Source: Tateyamaria omphalii
GTDB taxonomy: Bacteria; Pseudomonadota; Alphaproteobacteria; Rhodobacterales; Rhodobacteraceae
DNA length: 64,000 nt
NCBI RefSeq assembly: GCF_014651375.1
Contig: NZ_BMWT01000002.1
Span: 749,477-813,476, forward strand
Reading direction: 5' to 3'
Shown: piece after piece, positions 9,438 to 17,381 of the stretch
How the letters are laid out: every line of letters begins with the position of its first letter
How positions within the stretch are numbered: the first letter of the stretch is position 1
Program-made: the position numbers and the translations under genes
The notes under the pieces: generated by a model
Database searches by the model: none
What the model was told of the DNA's origin: nothing
Seen by the model: only the letters and a program-made list of their open reading frames with translations

Positions 9438-10027
9438 TGATGTCGTCCTGTTAGCGTATCAAGGGCCCGCAGCGCGGTCATCTTGGCAGAGTCGCCCGAT
9501 TCATCCTTGGCCAGTGCCGCACGCAGATACAGGCCGTCTATCAGCGCCCCCAGCATTTCCGCATCGTTGCGTGGATCCGTGCTGATCCCGCGCAAGGCAT
9601 GGGTCAGGTTCGACCGCAGGCGCTTCTGATACAGCATCAAAAGACGGTGCGTCTCCGGGTGTGTCGTGGCATGGGCATACAGCGTCATCCACGCAACAAC
9701 TGTCGCAGGTGCAAAACTGGACGGTGCAAAGCTAGCTTCAATCAGGGCTTCCGCCCGCGCACGCGGCGTGCGGGCCTTGGACAGGGCCTCCAGCACCTCG
9801 GCCCTGTAATCGAGTAGGATCTGCCCCATGGCAGCAAGGAAAATCTGGTGCTTGCCGCCGAAATAGTGGTGCGCCAGCGCCGTCGACATGCCCGCCCGTT
9901 TGGCGATCTGTCCCACGGTCACATCCAGCGATCCGGCCTCGCCAATCTCGGCAATCGTCGCCTCGACCAGTGCCGCCCGACGGATCGGTTCCATCCCCAG
10001 TTTCGGCACACGCACCCCCTTTTCCAA
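9434..10027 (-). CDS. betI: TetR-family repressor BetI
   Basis: A 197-residue choline-responsive repressor of the bet genes. The TetR helix-turn-helix occupies residues 28-65 (VTVGQIAKRAGMSTALAHHYF, GGKHQIFLAAM), and the KLGMEPIRRAALVEATI beginning matches BetI. The C-terminal helical region would bind choline. It is the first gene of the minus-strand operon betI-betC-betT-betB-betA and overlaps betC by 4 bases, so it is autoregulated if the palindrome at 10053-10074 is its operator. Confidence 0.93.
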   Translation of the reverse strand: MEKGVRVPKLGMEPIRRAALVEATIAEIGEAGSLDVTVGQIAKRAGMSTALAHHYFGGKHQIFLAAMGQILLDYRAEVLEALSKARTPRARAEALIEASFAPSSFAPATVVAWMTLYAHATTHPETHRLLMLYQKRLRSNLTHALRGISTDPRNDAEMLGALIDGLYLRAALAKDESGDSAKMTALRALDTLTGRHQ

Positions 10028-10052
10028 AGATGCGGCGCACGTTGCCGGTTTT

Positions 10053-10074
10053 TTATTGATCAGTCAATCAATAA
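10053..10074. promoter_or_regulatory. Probable BetI operator
   Basis: Perfect 8-base arms TTATTGAT (10053-10060) and ATCAATAA (10067-10074) flank six bases. The site is 26-47 bases before the betI start codon, in the only promoter-sized gap ahead of the operon. ATTGA/TCAAT half-sites are known for BetI operators in other proteobacteria; use here is inferred. Confidence 0.7.
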
Positions 10075-10079
10075 TAACA

Positions 10080-10982
10080 TCAGAGCTTGGTTGCAGGGCT
10101 TGGCGGGGTGATCGGGCGACGCTTCAACACGGCCTCGCGCCACGTGATGAACGACACGGCTGCCAGGATCAGCGCGCCCCCGAAGATCACCCAAATGTCC
10201 ACGGGCTCGGCAAAAACGATGGCCCCCAACAACACGGCCCACACAAGCTGCAGGAAGGTCACAGGCTGCGTCACGGTCACGGGCGCCGCAGCAAAGGCCA
10301 TGGTCATCGTGTAGTGCCCCGCGGTCGCAAAACAAGCGACCAGAAACAGCAATCCCAACTCGGTCGCCGTGGGCATCACCCAATTGGCCAAAGCAAAGGG
10401 TGCAAGACAAATCGTCACCACGATCGACAGCATGGCAACAACCACGGCTGGCTTTGCCTCATCCGCCATAATCTTGGCCAACAGATACGAGCCTGCAAAG
10501 CTTACCGCACAAAACAGCATGGCGATGTGGCCCGGCGCGACCTCGCGAAATCCGGGGCGCAGGATCACAGCTGTTCCGATCAGGGCCACGACAATGGCCG
10601 CGATCCGGCGCAGGGCGAGACGCTCACCCAGAAACAGCGCCGCACCGATGCTGACATAAACGGGGGCCAGATAGTTCATCGCGGTCACTTCGGCGATGGG
10701 AATGCGGGTCATGGCAAAGAACCACAGGATCACACCGCCGGTGTGAAAAATGCCGCGCAAGGAAAAGAGCCGCCACTGCCGGGCCGTCAACCGCGCCTCC
10801 CGCAGGGCGGGCAACATCGGCAGCAGAAACACAAGACCCAGCAGATAGCGCAAGAACGCCGCCTCGGCCGGTGGAATGCCGTCGCCCATATACTTGACCA
10901 ACGCGGTCACCGCGACAAAGCAGAACCCGGTCACCAGCATCCAGAAGATGCCGACCAGCGGACGAGAGGGGGCAGAGGTCAT
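10080..10982 (-). CDS. DMT-superfamily (EamA) transporter
   Basis: A 300-residue inner-membrane carrier with about ten helices arranged as two EamA repeats. The first repeat runs to about residue 145 (FLRYLLGLVFLLPMLP, AVTAMNYLAPVYVSIGAALFLGERLALRR). The second ends with QLVWAVLLGAIVFAEPVDIWVIFGGALI. EamA proteins export amino acids or other metabolites; substrate unknown. It lies 39 bases after the LysE-type exporter gene on the same strand and its stop is just beyond the BetI operator, so it probably ends a separate transcript. Confidence 0.85.
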   Translation of the reverse strand: MTSAPSRPLVGIFWMLVTGFCFVAVTALVKYMGDGIPPAEAAFLRYLLGLVFLLPMLPALREARLTARQWRLFSLRGIFHTGGVILWFFAMTRIPIAEVTAMNYLAPVYVSIGAALFLGERLALRRIAAIVVALIGTAVILRPGFREVAPGHIAMLFCAVSFAGSYLLAKIMADEAKPAVVVAMLSIVVTICLAPFALANWVMPTATELGLLFLVACFATAGHYTMTMAFAAAPVTVTQPVTFLQLVWAVLLGAIVFAEPVDIWVIFGGALILAAVSFITWREAVLKRRPITPPSPATKL

Positions 10983-11021
10983 TTGCGCATGAACCCCGAA
11001 ACCTGTCCCAAGGGCAAGCCG

Positions 11022-11618
11022 CTAAAGCAGCAAAAGCTTGAGCGCGATGGCCCACATGGTCAGAGCGATGATCCCGTCCAACACCTGCCACGCGCGCGGG
11101 TTCGCAAAAAGCGGCGCCAGCAACCGCGCGCCGTAGCCCAGGGAGAAAAAGAACACAAAGCTGGCCAGCACGGCACCGATCCCAAAGATCAAGCGGTCCG
11201 GATACTGGGACGAGATCGACCCAATCAGGACAACCGTATCCAGATACACATGCGGATTCAGCCAGGTCAGGGCCAGGACGGTCAGAATGGCGGCACGCAG
11301 GCTTTGGGTGTTGTCACCCGCCGCGTCCAGCACGGCACCGCCCTTCCATGCGGACCGCGCATTCTGCCAGCCATACCAGATCAGGAAGGTGGCTCCGCCA
11401 TATCGCATCAGCGGTTCGAACCACGGCACTGCCTCTGCCAACGCACCAAAACCGGCCACCCCGGCGGCAATCAGAACCGCATCACAGGTGGCACAGGTCA
11501 GGCACACCCAGAACACGTGCAGGCGCCGCAAACCCTGCCGCAGCACAAACGCATTTTGTGCGCCAATCGCCAGGATCAGGGACAAAGACAGAAAAAAACC
11601 GGGAAAGAAGGACGCCAT
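11022..11618 (-). CDS. LysE/ArgO-family amino-acid exporter
   Basis: A 198-residue inner-membrane exporter. The N-terminus FFLSLSLILAIGAQNAFVLRQGL is the classic LysE/ArgO signature, with CDAVLIAAGVAGFG and the central LTWLNPHVYLDTVVLIGSIS also family-typical. About six helices are seen. Relatives export arginine or lysine. I chose the ATG at 11618; a TTG at 11630 would add four residues, and neither has a clear Shine-Dalgarno. No LysR/ArgP gene sits beside it, but an inverted repeat lies 76-106 bases upstream. It is probably co-transcribed with the EamA gene downstream. Confidence 0.87.
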   Translation of the reverse strand: MASFFPGFFLSLSLILAIGAQNAFVLRQGLRRLHVFWVCLTCATCDAVLIAAGVAGFGALAEAVPWFEPLMRYGGATFLIWYGWQNARSAWKGGAVLDAAGDNTQSLRAAILTVLALTWLNPHVYLDTVVLIGSISSQYPDRLIFGIGAVLASFVFFFSLGYGARLLAPLFANPRAWQVLDGIIALTMWAIALKLLLL

Positions 11619-11693
11619 GACACTGCTCAAATTGCAAGGCGTTTAGACGTATCCAAATCAACTGCAGTGCGCAAGCCTGCCCGAGCTATACAT

Positions 11694-11724
11694 TTTTTGC
11701 ACATCAGCCTTGCAAAAATGTGCA
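11694..11724. promoter_or_regulatory. Overlapping inverted repeats upstream of the LysE-type gene
   Basis: TTTTTGC (11694-11700) pairs with GCAAAAA (12 bases on, 11712-11718), and TGCACAT (11698-11704) pairs with ATGTGCA (11718-11724), so two alternative stems share the same bases. The element sits 76-106 bases before the exporter start. It may be an operator; no regulator is linked. Confidence 0.35.
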
Positions 11725-11897
11725 GAGCATAATGGCCAAACACTCCCTATATCGCGTCGACCAGCATGCAACGACATGCCTCACTACTGCCAGCGGGTGT
11801 CAACTGACGCAGGTATCACGTTGATCTGATCTTTGATGATTGGCGTATGACCTTACAGACCCCATATGCTGGTCAACGATAACAAGGATGAAATCCG

Positions 11898-12134
11898 ATG
11901 CTTGACGATACACATACCGTCGATCTGACCAAGCAGGACCTCGAATTGATCGAGGCTGCGCTGCAAACACAGGAAAAGATCCTGTCGGTGCAAAGCCGCG
12001 CCGGCGGTGCTGCCGCGCGCACGCGCTTGAATGATCTCAAAGGGTTGATGCGCCGCCTGCGCCGTCAAACCCCGGCGCCACACGCCGACAGCTCACAAAG
12101 CTGGAGTCAGGTCGCCCGCCAGCTGTTCTTCTGA
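11898..12134 (+). CDS. Small uncharacterised protein, 78 residues
   Basis: Not recognised. The ATG at 11898 follows AAGGATG at 6-12 bases, which acts as a reasonable ribosome site. The 78-residue product is predicted mostly helical: an acidic first half (DLTKQDLELIEAALQTQEKIL) and a basic middle (RLNDLKGLMRRLRRQ). There is no signal or membrane segment. It stands alone between a minus-strand exporter gene and a clear terminator at 12168, which supports a real, monocistronic transcript. Confidence 0.65.
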   Translation: MLDDTHTVDLTKQDLELIEAALQTQEKILSVQSRAGGAAARTRLNDLKGLMRRLRRQTPAPHADSSQSWSQVARQLFF

Positions 12135-12167
12135 TCCGTCCGAGAACAGCCCAAACGGCACACGAAC

Positions 12168-12204
12168 AACGCCGCCCCAGCGACAGGGCGGCGTTTTGCT
12201 TTTT
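12168..12204 (+). terminator. Rho-independent terminator
   Basis: Arms AACGCCGCCC (12168-12177) and GGGCGGCGTT (12186-12195) form a perfect 10-bp stem, followed by TTGCTTTTT. It ends the transcript of the small gene at 11898-12134. Confidence 0.88.
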
Positions 12205-12207
12205 CGA

Positions 12208-12217
12208 GGGGGGGGGG
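12208..12217. repeat. Homopolymer tract of ten G
   Basis: Ten consecutive G just after the terminator T-run, in the non-coding gap before the convergent gene at 12266. Such tracts are unstable in replication and error-prone in sequencing. Being outside any gene, it is unlikely to be a phase switch. Confidence 0.9.
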
Positions 12218-12265
12218 TACACAGGTGAGTGCCAAAACACGCTACGTCTCATGATCGGCAGGCCG

Positions 12266-12934
12266 TTACGCGGCCTTCTCATTCACGGGCAGGACATCCA
12301 CTCCTCTCACCAATATGATCTCGCATCCCCCGACACCTGTGCTGTCATCCCGTCGCGTCGATGATCGCCAGGGCAAGATCCCCTCTCTTGTCACTTCAAT
12401 CAGATAGCCGCTGATCCTAACACGGGCACCTACCTCAATCGCCAGCAATTCCGCGCTAACCGCCTGGCTGGCGGGAACAAGATGGTTGTTGGTGACCTGC
12501 TCAAGCCACTTGTCCGGCAGTTTCGCATCGGCAGAAGGGGCGACCCACACAATCCTGTGGCCCGCCTTGAATGCCAAACCATCCACAGCGCCGGGTGCAC
12601 TCAGCTCTCCCCAGACGATACCCAGGTCAAGCGGAGAGATCGCGCTCGTCGTGTCATGCCGAAATTCGCGACGGGTCACGACCAGTCCCTCAAGAACGTA
12701 GCCATACATCAGCCGTGCACTGAATCCGTCCCCCAACGCGACATGCATTTCGGTGACCTTCGACTGCGTCGGCGCACCATTCCAAGATGCGATGGGTGGC
12801 AACGGAGGAAGGTCTGCGCTGTCTACGACAGTCGTGAGTTCGGCACGCGGCGCATAATGATCAGACGCCATAGTTATCAGCGCAGCAGCCACAACCACCA
12901 CAAACACAGCGATCTTCGTGCCTTCGTCGAACAT
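12266..12934 (-). CDS. Uncharacterised single-pass membrane protein
   Basis: Not recognised at gene level. From the ATG at 12934 it has 222 residues: one N-terminal membrane helix (IAVFVVVVAAALITMA, about residues 8-23) and then a soluble, probably periplasmic part. The end (VRISGYLIEVTREG, PWRSSTRRDD, GGCEIILV) resembles the C-terminus of small membrane proteins seen in many proteobacteria with a W-SS-R-D-G-CE pattern; no function is known to me. The frame continues upstream to a TTG at 12979, which would add 15 residues before the helix; the ATG gives a more usual topology. It converges on the terminator at 12168. Confidence 0.6.
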   Translation of the reverse strand: MFDEGTKIAVFVVVVAAALITMASDHYAPRAELTTVVDSADLPPLPPIASWNGAPTQSKVTEMHVALGDGFSARLMYGYVLEGLVVTRREFRHDTTSAISPLDLGIVWGELSAPGAVDGLAFKAGHRIVWVAPSADAKLPDKWLEQVTNNHLVPASQAVSAELLAIEVGARVRISGYLIEVTREGILPWRSSTRRDDSTGVGGCEIILVRGVDVLPVNEKAA

Positions 12935-13243
12935 CCCGAACGCGATCCCTTGAATGATGTCACAGCACACATGTAACAACTCAAAGTGGCAAGATTTTGT
13001 CCGGCACGCCTACAGAATGGATTGTTTTCCCACGGGTGGCTGCACCCGCCGCTGGCAATGCGTTGACAACGACTGTCTCAGGGTGCTGCCTAAGGTTAAG
13101 TCTTGCAGAACCCATTGCTGGAGAAAGCCCGGACACGTCTCTTCTCGAACAAAGACTTTGGTGTCACTCAGCCGCATAGGGATCGGCGCAAACAAACGTT
13201 CTCGCTCGCACCGCAAGACGCGATTACACTTGAGGGCTTGCGT

Positions 13244-13990
13244 CTATCCCTCCAGCTGCGCCATCACCTCGTCACTGGCTTCGAAGTTGGTTGTGACGTT
13301 CTGCACGTCATCATCATCTTCCAGCGCATCAATCAGCCTCATTAGCTTCTGCATGCCTTCCAGATCCATCTCGGTCGTGGTGGTTGGGCGCCAGATCAGC
13401 TTGGTGGACTCAGATTCGCCCAGATCCCCCTCCAGCGCGTTCGACACCTCGTTCAGGTCGGTGTCGGCACACCAGATCACGTGACCGTCCTCGGTGCTTT
13501 CCACATCCTCGGCCCCAGCCTCGATGGCGGCCATCATGACTGTATCTGCATCCCCCGCCTCAACCGGATAGCTCACAGCACCCTTGCGCTCGAACATGAA
13601 GCCCACGCTCCCGGTCTCGCCGAGGTTCCCGCCATTCTTGGTAAAGGTCGAGCGCACGGTTGATGCCGTCCGGTTGCGGTTGTCGGTCATCGCTTCGACA
13701 ATGACGGCAACACCATTAGGGCCATAGCCCTCATAGCGGATTTCTTCATAATCTTCGCCCTCGCCCGCAATCGACTTCTTGATCGCGCGATCAATGTTGT
13801 CCTTGGGCATCGACTGCGACTTGGCCTCTTTCACGGCCAGACGCAGGCGCGGGTTCTTGTCGGGATCCGGGTCGCCCATCTTGGCGGCGATGGTGATCTC
13901 TTTCGATAGTTTCGAAAACAGCTTGGCGCGCAGCTTGTCCTGACGCCCCTTACGGTGCTGGATGTTTGCCCATTTTGAGTGGCCGGCCAT
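13244..13990 (-). CDS. YebC/PmpR-family protein (TACO1 type)
   Basis: A 248-residue cytoplasmic protein of the YebC family, long called a transcriptional regulator and now also linked to translation through stalled ribosomes. The start [18 protein letters not shown] is diagnostic, followed by [40 protein letters not shown] and [19 protein letters not shown]. The acidic C-terminal domain is complete ([10 protein letters not shown]). In many bacteria yebC sits beside ruvC; here it stands alone between a membrane protein gene and a divergent glutathione transferase gene. Confidence 0.94.
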   Translation of the reverse strand: MAGHSKWANIQHRKGRQDKLRAKLFSKLSKEITIAAKMGDPDPDKNPRLRLAVKEAKSQSMPKDNIDRAIKKSIAGEGEDYEEIRYEGYGPNGVAVIVEAMTDNRNRTASTVRSTFTKNGGNLGETGSVGFMFERKGAVSYPVEAGDADTVMMAAIEAGAEDVESTEDGHVIWCADTDLNEVSNALEGDLGESESTKLIWRPTTTTEMDLEGMQKLMRLIDALEDDDDVQNVTTNFEASDEVMAQLEG

Positions 13991-14145
13991 GCGCGCCTCC
14001 TGTCTCGCAAATTCGGTGGTCCGGGCGTCTATAGGACATTGCGCGCGGGCGGGGCAAGGCCACCCTGTGCACCCGCCCAGCCCGCCCGTGCGTGGCGCGC
14101 GCGGCGCGCTCTGCTAGCTTACCCTCAAACGGGACGGAGACGACG

Positions 14146-15096
14146 ATGGGCGTGATGATAGAAGGCGTGTACGAGGCCGAAGACCCCGGCCCCGGCACCA
14201 CGAAAAACGGCGCCTATGAACGGGCCAAAAGCACGCTGCGCAACTGGATCACAACAGGCGGCCCCATCACCCCTGACGCAGGCCGTTACCACCTCTTTGT
14301 TGCATGGAACTGCCCATGGGCGCACCGCACGCTTCTGGTGCGGGCCGTGTTGGGCCTGCAGGACGCCATCAGCATCAGCATTGCAAAACCGCGCCGCACG
14401 GATCAGGGATGGGTGTTTGACGCTGAAGGAGAATACGCCGACCCCGAATTGAAAGCGCAGGCGGTGCATCAGGTCTACGCCCGCCAATGTCCGGCCTATA
14501 CGGGCCGCATCACAGTACCGGTGCTCTGGGACAAACAGGCCCAGCAAATCGTCTCGAATGAGAGCGCCGACATCGTTCGGATGCTCAGCCTCGCCTTTGA
14601 CCCTGACCGCCGGCTCTGCCCGTCACAACACGAGGCCGACATCGACCGCTGGAACACCCTGATCCACGCAAAGGTCAACAACGGCGTCTACCGCGCCGGG
14701 TTTGCCCGCACGCAAGAGGCCTATGATGCGGCCGTGACCGACCTCTTCAACACACTGGACGATCTGGAACAGCACCTGTCTGCCTACCCAACGCTCGTAG
14801 CAGACCAACTGACCGAGGCCGACTTGCGCCTCTTCCCCACCCTCGCCCGCTTTGACGTCGCCTACCACTACGCATTCAAGTGCAACCTCGCCAAACTCAG
14901 CGACTATCCCGCACTCTGGGACTACGCCCGCGCGCTCTATGCCCTGCCCGGCGTGGCAGAAACGGTCAAACCGGACATCTACAAGGCGGGCTATTTTTCC
15001 CCGTCCGAACTGAGAAACCCTCTCGGCATCGTCCCCGCAGGACCAAGGATCGACTGGTCGCAGCCCGCAAAACGCACCATCAACAAACCCATATAA
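14146..15096 (+). CDS. Glutathionyl-hydroquinone reductase (GST omega/YqjG type)
   Basis: Reduces glutathionyl-hydroquinones, releasing glutathione. The ATG at 14146 follows GGACGGAGA; an in-frame ATG at 14092 adds 18 basic residues not expected in the family. The 316-residue product has the active-site Cys56 in WNCPWAHRTLLVRA (thioredoxin-like domain) and a helical C-terminal domain with WNTLIHAKVNNGVYRAGFA and ADLRLFPTLARFDVAYH, both typical of YqjG/ECM4 proteins. It ends FSPSELRNPLGIVPAGP, also characteristic. Monocistronic, divergent from yebC. Confidence 0.93.
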   Translation: MGVMIEGVYEAEDPGPGTTKNGAYERAKSTLRNWITTGGPITPDAGRYHLFVAWNCPWAHRTLLVRAVLGLQDAISISIAKPRRTDQGWVFDAEGEYADPELKAQAVHQVYARQCPAYTGRITVPVLWDKQAQQIVSNESADIVRMLSLAFDPDRRLCPSQHEADIDRWNTLIHAKVNNGVYRAGFARTQEAYDAAVTDLFNTLDDLEQHLSAYPTLVADQLTEADLRLFPTLARFDVAYHYAFKCNLAKLSDYPALWDYARALYALPGVAETVKPDIYKAGYFSPSELRNPLGIVPAGPRIDWSQPAKRTINKPI

Positions 15097-15148
15097 TTAT
15101 GTTACATAACTATTTCGTTTCTTCTGACTGAAAATACCACGGGGGTTT

Positions 15149-15163
15149 GGGGGCAGCGCCCCC
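15149..15163. terminator. GC hairpin after the glutathione transferase gene
   Basis: GGGGGC (15149-15154) and GCCCCC (15158-15163) form a 6-bp all-GC stem with a three-base loop, 53 bases after the stop codon. No T-run follows, so it may be only a pause or mRNA-end hairpin. Confidence 0.35.
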
Positions 15164-15197
15164 ATTCACTCATGAAACGCGTCGCGCAGCGGCCTTT

Positions 15198-15295
15198 GGA
15201 TGTTTCCGAAAGTCTTGAATCGAAAGTACCCTGCCGCGCTCCGCGCTCTCGGGACATTTTCGATTGGAGATTTTAAATTGATTTCGGAAACATCC
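15198..15295. repeat. Large nested inverted repeat in a 384-base intergenic gap
   Basis: Outer arms GGATGTTTCCGAAA (15198-15211) and TTTCGGAAACATCC (15282-15295) are a perfect 14-bp inverted repeat 70 bases apart. Inside, AATCGAAA (15218-15225) pairs with TTTCGATT (15258-15265), and the centre is rich in GCGC. Together they can fold into one long hairpin of about 98 bases. It lies in the non-coding gap 15097-15480, just before repeat copy A. It could be a structured RNA, a small miniature transposable element or a REP-like unit; nothing in it looks coding. Confidence 0.75.
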
Positions 15296-15307
15296 GAGAT
15301 CATCGCA

Positions 15308-15436
15308 CGTTGCGTTAACTGCCAAACATCCGCCCGATGGGGGTGCACAGGGGGTGTACGTGTGCTGCACGTGGGGTGACACCCTATGTTCGGCGTCAAT
15401 CTACATGAATACAAGGTAAACACGCGCATCGAATCG
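15308..15436. repeat. Dispersed 129-base element, copy A
   Basis: Homologous along its length to 42594-42722. Shared blocks include CGTTGCGTTAAC at the left end, CGCCCG, ACAGG-GGTGTACG, TGCTGCACG, GGGGTGACACCCT, TGAATAC, GGTAAA and GAATCG at the right end, with scattered substitutions between and almost no length change. GGTGT and ACACC blocks can pair within each copy. Copy A ends 54 bases before the start of the SLC13 transporter gene. With the inverted repeat at 15198 it fills the gap 15097-15480, in which I see no gene. Confidence 0.85.
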
Positions 15437-15489
15437 CGTCCTTCAGAAACAACTGGCACCCCCGCCCGCGCATCCCTAACGTGCGCGAT

Positions 15490-17262
15490 ATGACGACAGA
15501 CCAGATTATCCTCTTTTCCCTGTTCGGCGCGGTCTTCGGACTGCTGCTCTGGGGCCGCTTCCGCTATGATATCGTTGCTTTCTCCGCCCTCATGCTCGGC
15601 GTCGTGTTGGGGGTCGTCCCAAGCGATGATGCCTTCTCGGGCTTCGGCCATCCGGCCACGCTGGTGGTGGCTCTGGTCCTCGTTGTCTCCGCAGGCCTGG
15701 TCCGCTCCGGCGCGGTCTTCCTGATCACCCGCACGCTTGTTGATGCCAGCCGCTCACTTGGCGCGCATATCACGCTCATGGGCGCCATCGGCGGCGTACT
15801 CTCAGCCTTCATGAACAACGTCGCAGCGCTCGCCCTGCTCATGCCCGTGGACATCCAGACGGCACGAAAAGCCGGGCGTTCCCCGGGCCTTAGCCTCATG
15901 CCTTTAAGCTTTGCCACGATCCTTGGCGGCATGGTCACCCTGATCGGTACACCGCCCAACATTATCATCGCCTCCATCCGCGAGGACAGCCTCGGCGAAC
16001 CTTTCCGCATGTTCGATTTCGCCCCCGTGGGTGGGGTGGCCGCCATCGCGGGGCTTGCCTTTGTGGCCCTGATCGGATGGCGCCTGATCCCGGCCCGGGC
16101 CGATGCCACAGCCGAGCTTGAAGACCTCGCCAGCTACATCGCCGAGCTGGTTGTGCCGGAGGGCAGCAAGCATATCGGCAAGCGCCTGGCCGAGTTGGAG
16201 GAAGACGCCGAAAAGGCAGACGTTGCCATCGTCGGCCTCTTGCGCGATGGCAAGCGCCGCTATGGCCGCGCCCGCAATTCCGAACTGCGCGCAGGCGATG
16301 CGCTGGTCATCGAGGCCACACCGGATGCGCTGGATGAATTCCGCACGGCGACGGGTCTCGCCGTCGCCGATGCCGTCCGAGAAGAGAAGTTGAACGCCGC
16401 CGGAGAGGGCGTTGAAATCATTGAGGTTGTCGTCACCGACAGCAGCCGCCTTGTGGGTCGCACTGCGCAAACCGTAGGACTCTCTTGGCGGCGGAACACC
16501 GTCCTTCTTGGCGTGTCACGCGCTGGGGTGCGCATCACCCGACAAATCCGCCAGACCGAAATCCGTACCGGCGATATCCTTCTATTGCTGGTGCCCCGCG
16601 ACACCGGCAGCGATGTCACCAGCTGGCTGGGCTGCCTGCCGCTGGCCGAACGGGGATTGTCGGTCACAGCAGATGACAAGGTCTGGCTTGCCATCGGGCT
16701 ATTTGTCGGCGCAGTCGCTGCCGCCAGCGTCGGCCTGCTTTACCTGCCCATCGCACTTGGACTTGTCGTCGTCGCGTACGTGCTGTCCCGGATCATCCCC
16801 CTGTCAGAACTCTACACGCATATCGAATGGCCCGTTGTTGTGCTGCTGGGCTCCATGATCCCGCTTGGAGCGGCCCTAGAAACCTCGGGAGGCACGGAAC
16901 TGATTGCGGGATGGCTGGTCGCTTTGACCGAAGGCCTGCCCGCCTGGGCCGTTCTCACGGTGCTGATGGTGGTGACGATGAGCCTGTCGGACGTGCTCAA
17001 CAACACGGCGACAACCATCGTTGCTGCACCCGTAGGCATTCAGATGGCACATACGCTCGGCGTGTCGCCTGACCCGTTCCTGATGGCGGTGGCCGTGGCT
17101 GCATCCTCCGCTTTCCTCACCCCGATTGGACACAAGAACAACACGCTGATCCTTGGCCCCGGTGGCTATCAATTCGGGGACTACTGGCGCATCGGGCTGC
17201 CGCTGGAAGTGATCGTGGTGGCCGTATCCATCCCAGCCATCCTCCTGTTCTGGCCGCTTTGA
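15490..17262 (+). CDS. SLC13-family anion/sodium symporter with two RCK_C domains
   Basis: A 590-residue inner-membrane carrier. The N-terminal half has about six helices with MNNVAALALLMPV and LGGMVTLIGTPPNIIIASIRED, the SLC13/DASS substrate hairpin. Residues about 205-385 are two TrkA-C (RCK_C) regulatory domains (AELVVPEGSKHIGKRLAELEE, then VEIIEVVVTDSSRLVGRTA). The C-terminal half repeats the transporter fold (SDVLNNTATTIVAAPVGI, FLTPIGHKNNTLILGPGGY). Relatives carry sulfate, di- or tricarboxylates; the substrate is unknown. I took the ATG at 15490; a GTG at 15481 is possible. Neither has a clear Shine-Dalgarno. Confidence 0.88.
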   Translation: MTTDQIILFSLFGAVFGLLLWGRFRYDIVAFSALMLGVVLGVVPSDDAFSGFGHPATLVVALVLVVSAGLVRSGAVFLITRTLVDASRSLGAHITLMGAIGGVLSAFMNNVAALALLMPVDIQTARKAGRSPGLSLMPLSFATILGGMVTLIGTPPNIIIASIREDSLGEPFRMFDFAPVGGVAAIAGLAFVALIGWRLIPARADATAELEDLASYIAELVVPEGSKHIGKRLAELEEDAEKADVAIVGLLRDGKRRYGRARNSELRAGDALVIEATPDALDEFRTATGLAVADAVREEKLNAAGEGVEIIEVVVTDSSRLVGRTAQTVGLSWRRNTVLLGVSRAGVRITRQIRQTEIRTGDILLLLVPRDTGSDVTSWLGCLPLAERGLSVTADDKVWLAIGLFVGAVAAASVGLLYLPIALGLVVVAYVLSRIIPLSELYTHIEWPVVVLLGSMIPLGAALETSGGTELIAGWLVALTEGLPAWAVLTVLMVVTMSLSDVLNNTATTIVAAPVGIQMAHTLGVSPDPFLMAVAVAASSAFLTPIGHKNNTLILGPGGYQFGDYWRIGLPLEVIVVAVSIPAILLFWPL

Positions 17263-17381
17263 GCAGACTCCGATGCTGCAACGGTCCCGAGCAGCTTTTC
17301 GTCCCGAACAACGGCTGACCAAGGGTCAATATTGCACGCCGACAATTCCGGCGTCTAACGTGGCCCGCAGGGAGAGAGATT

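Noticed and set aside
9888-11732. A 614-codon plus-strand open frame across betI, EamA and LysE genes
   Set aside because: The product is rich in His, Gln, Arg and Gly with no hydrophobic core; the opposite strand encodes well-known families.
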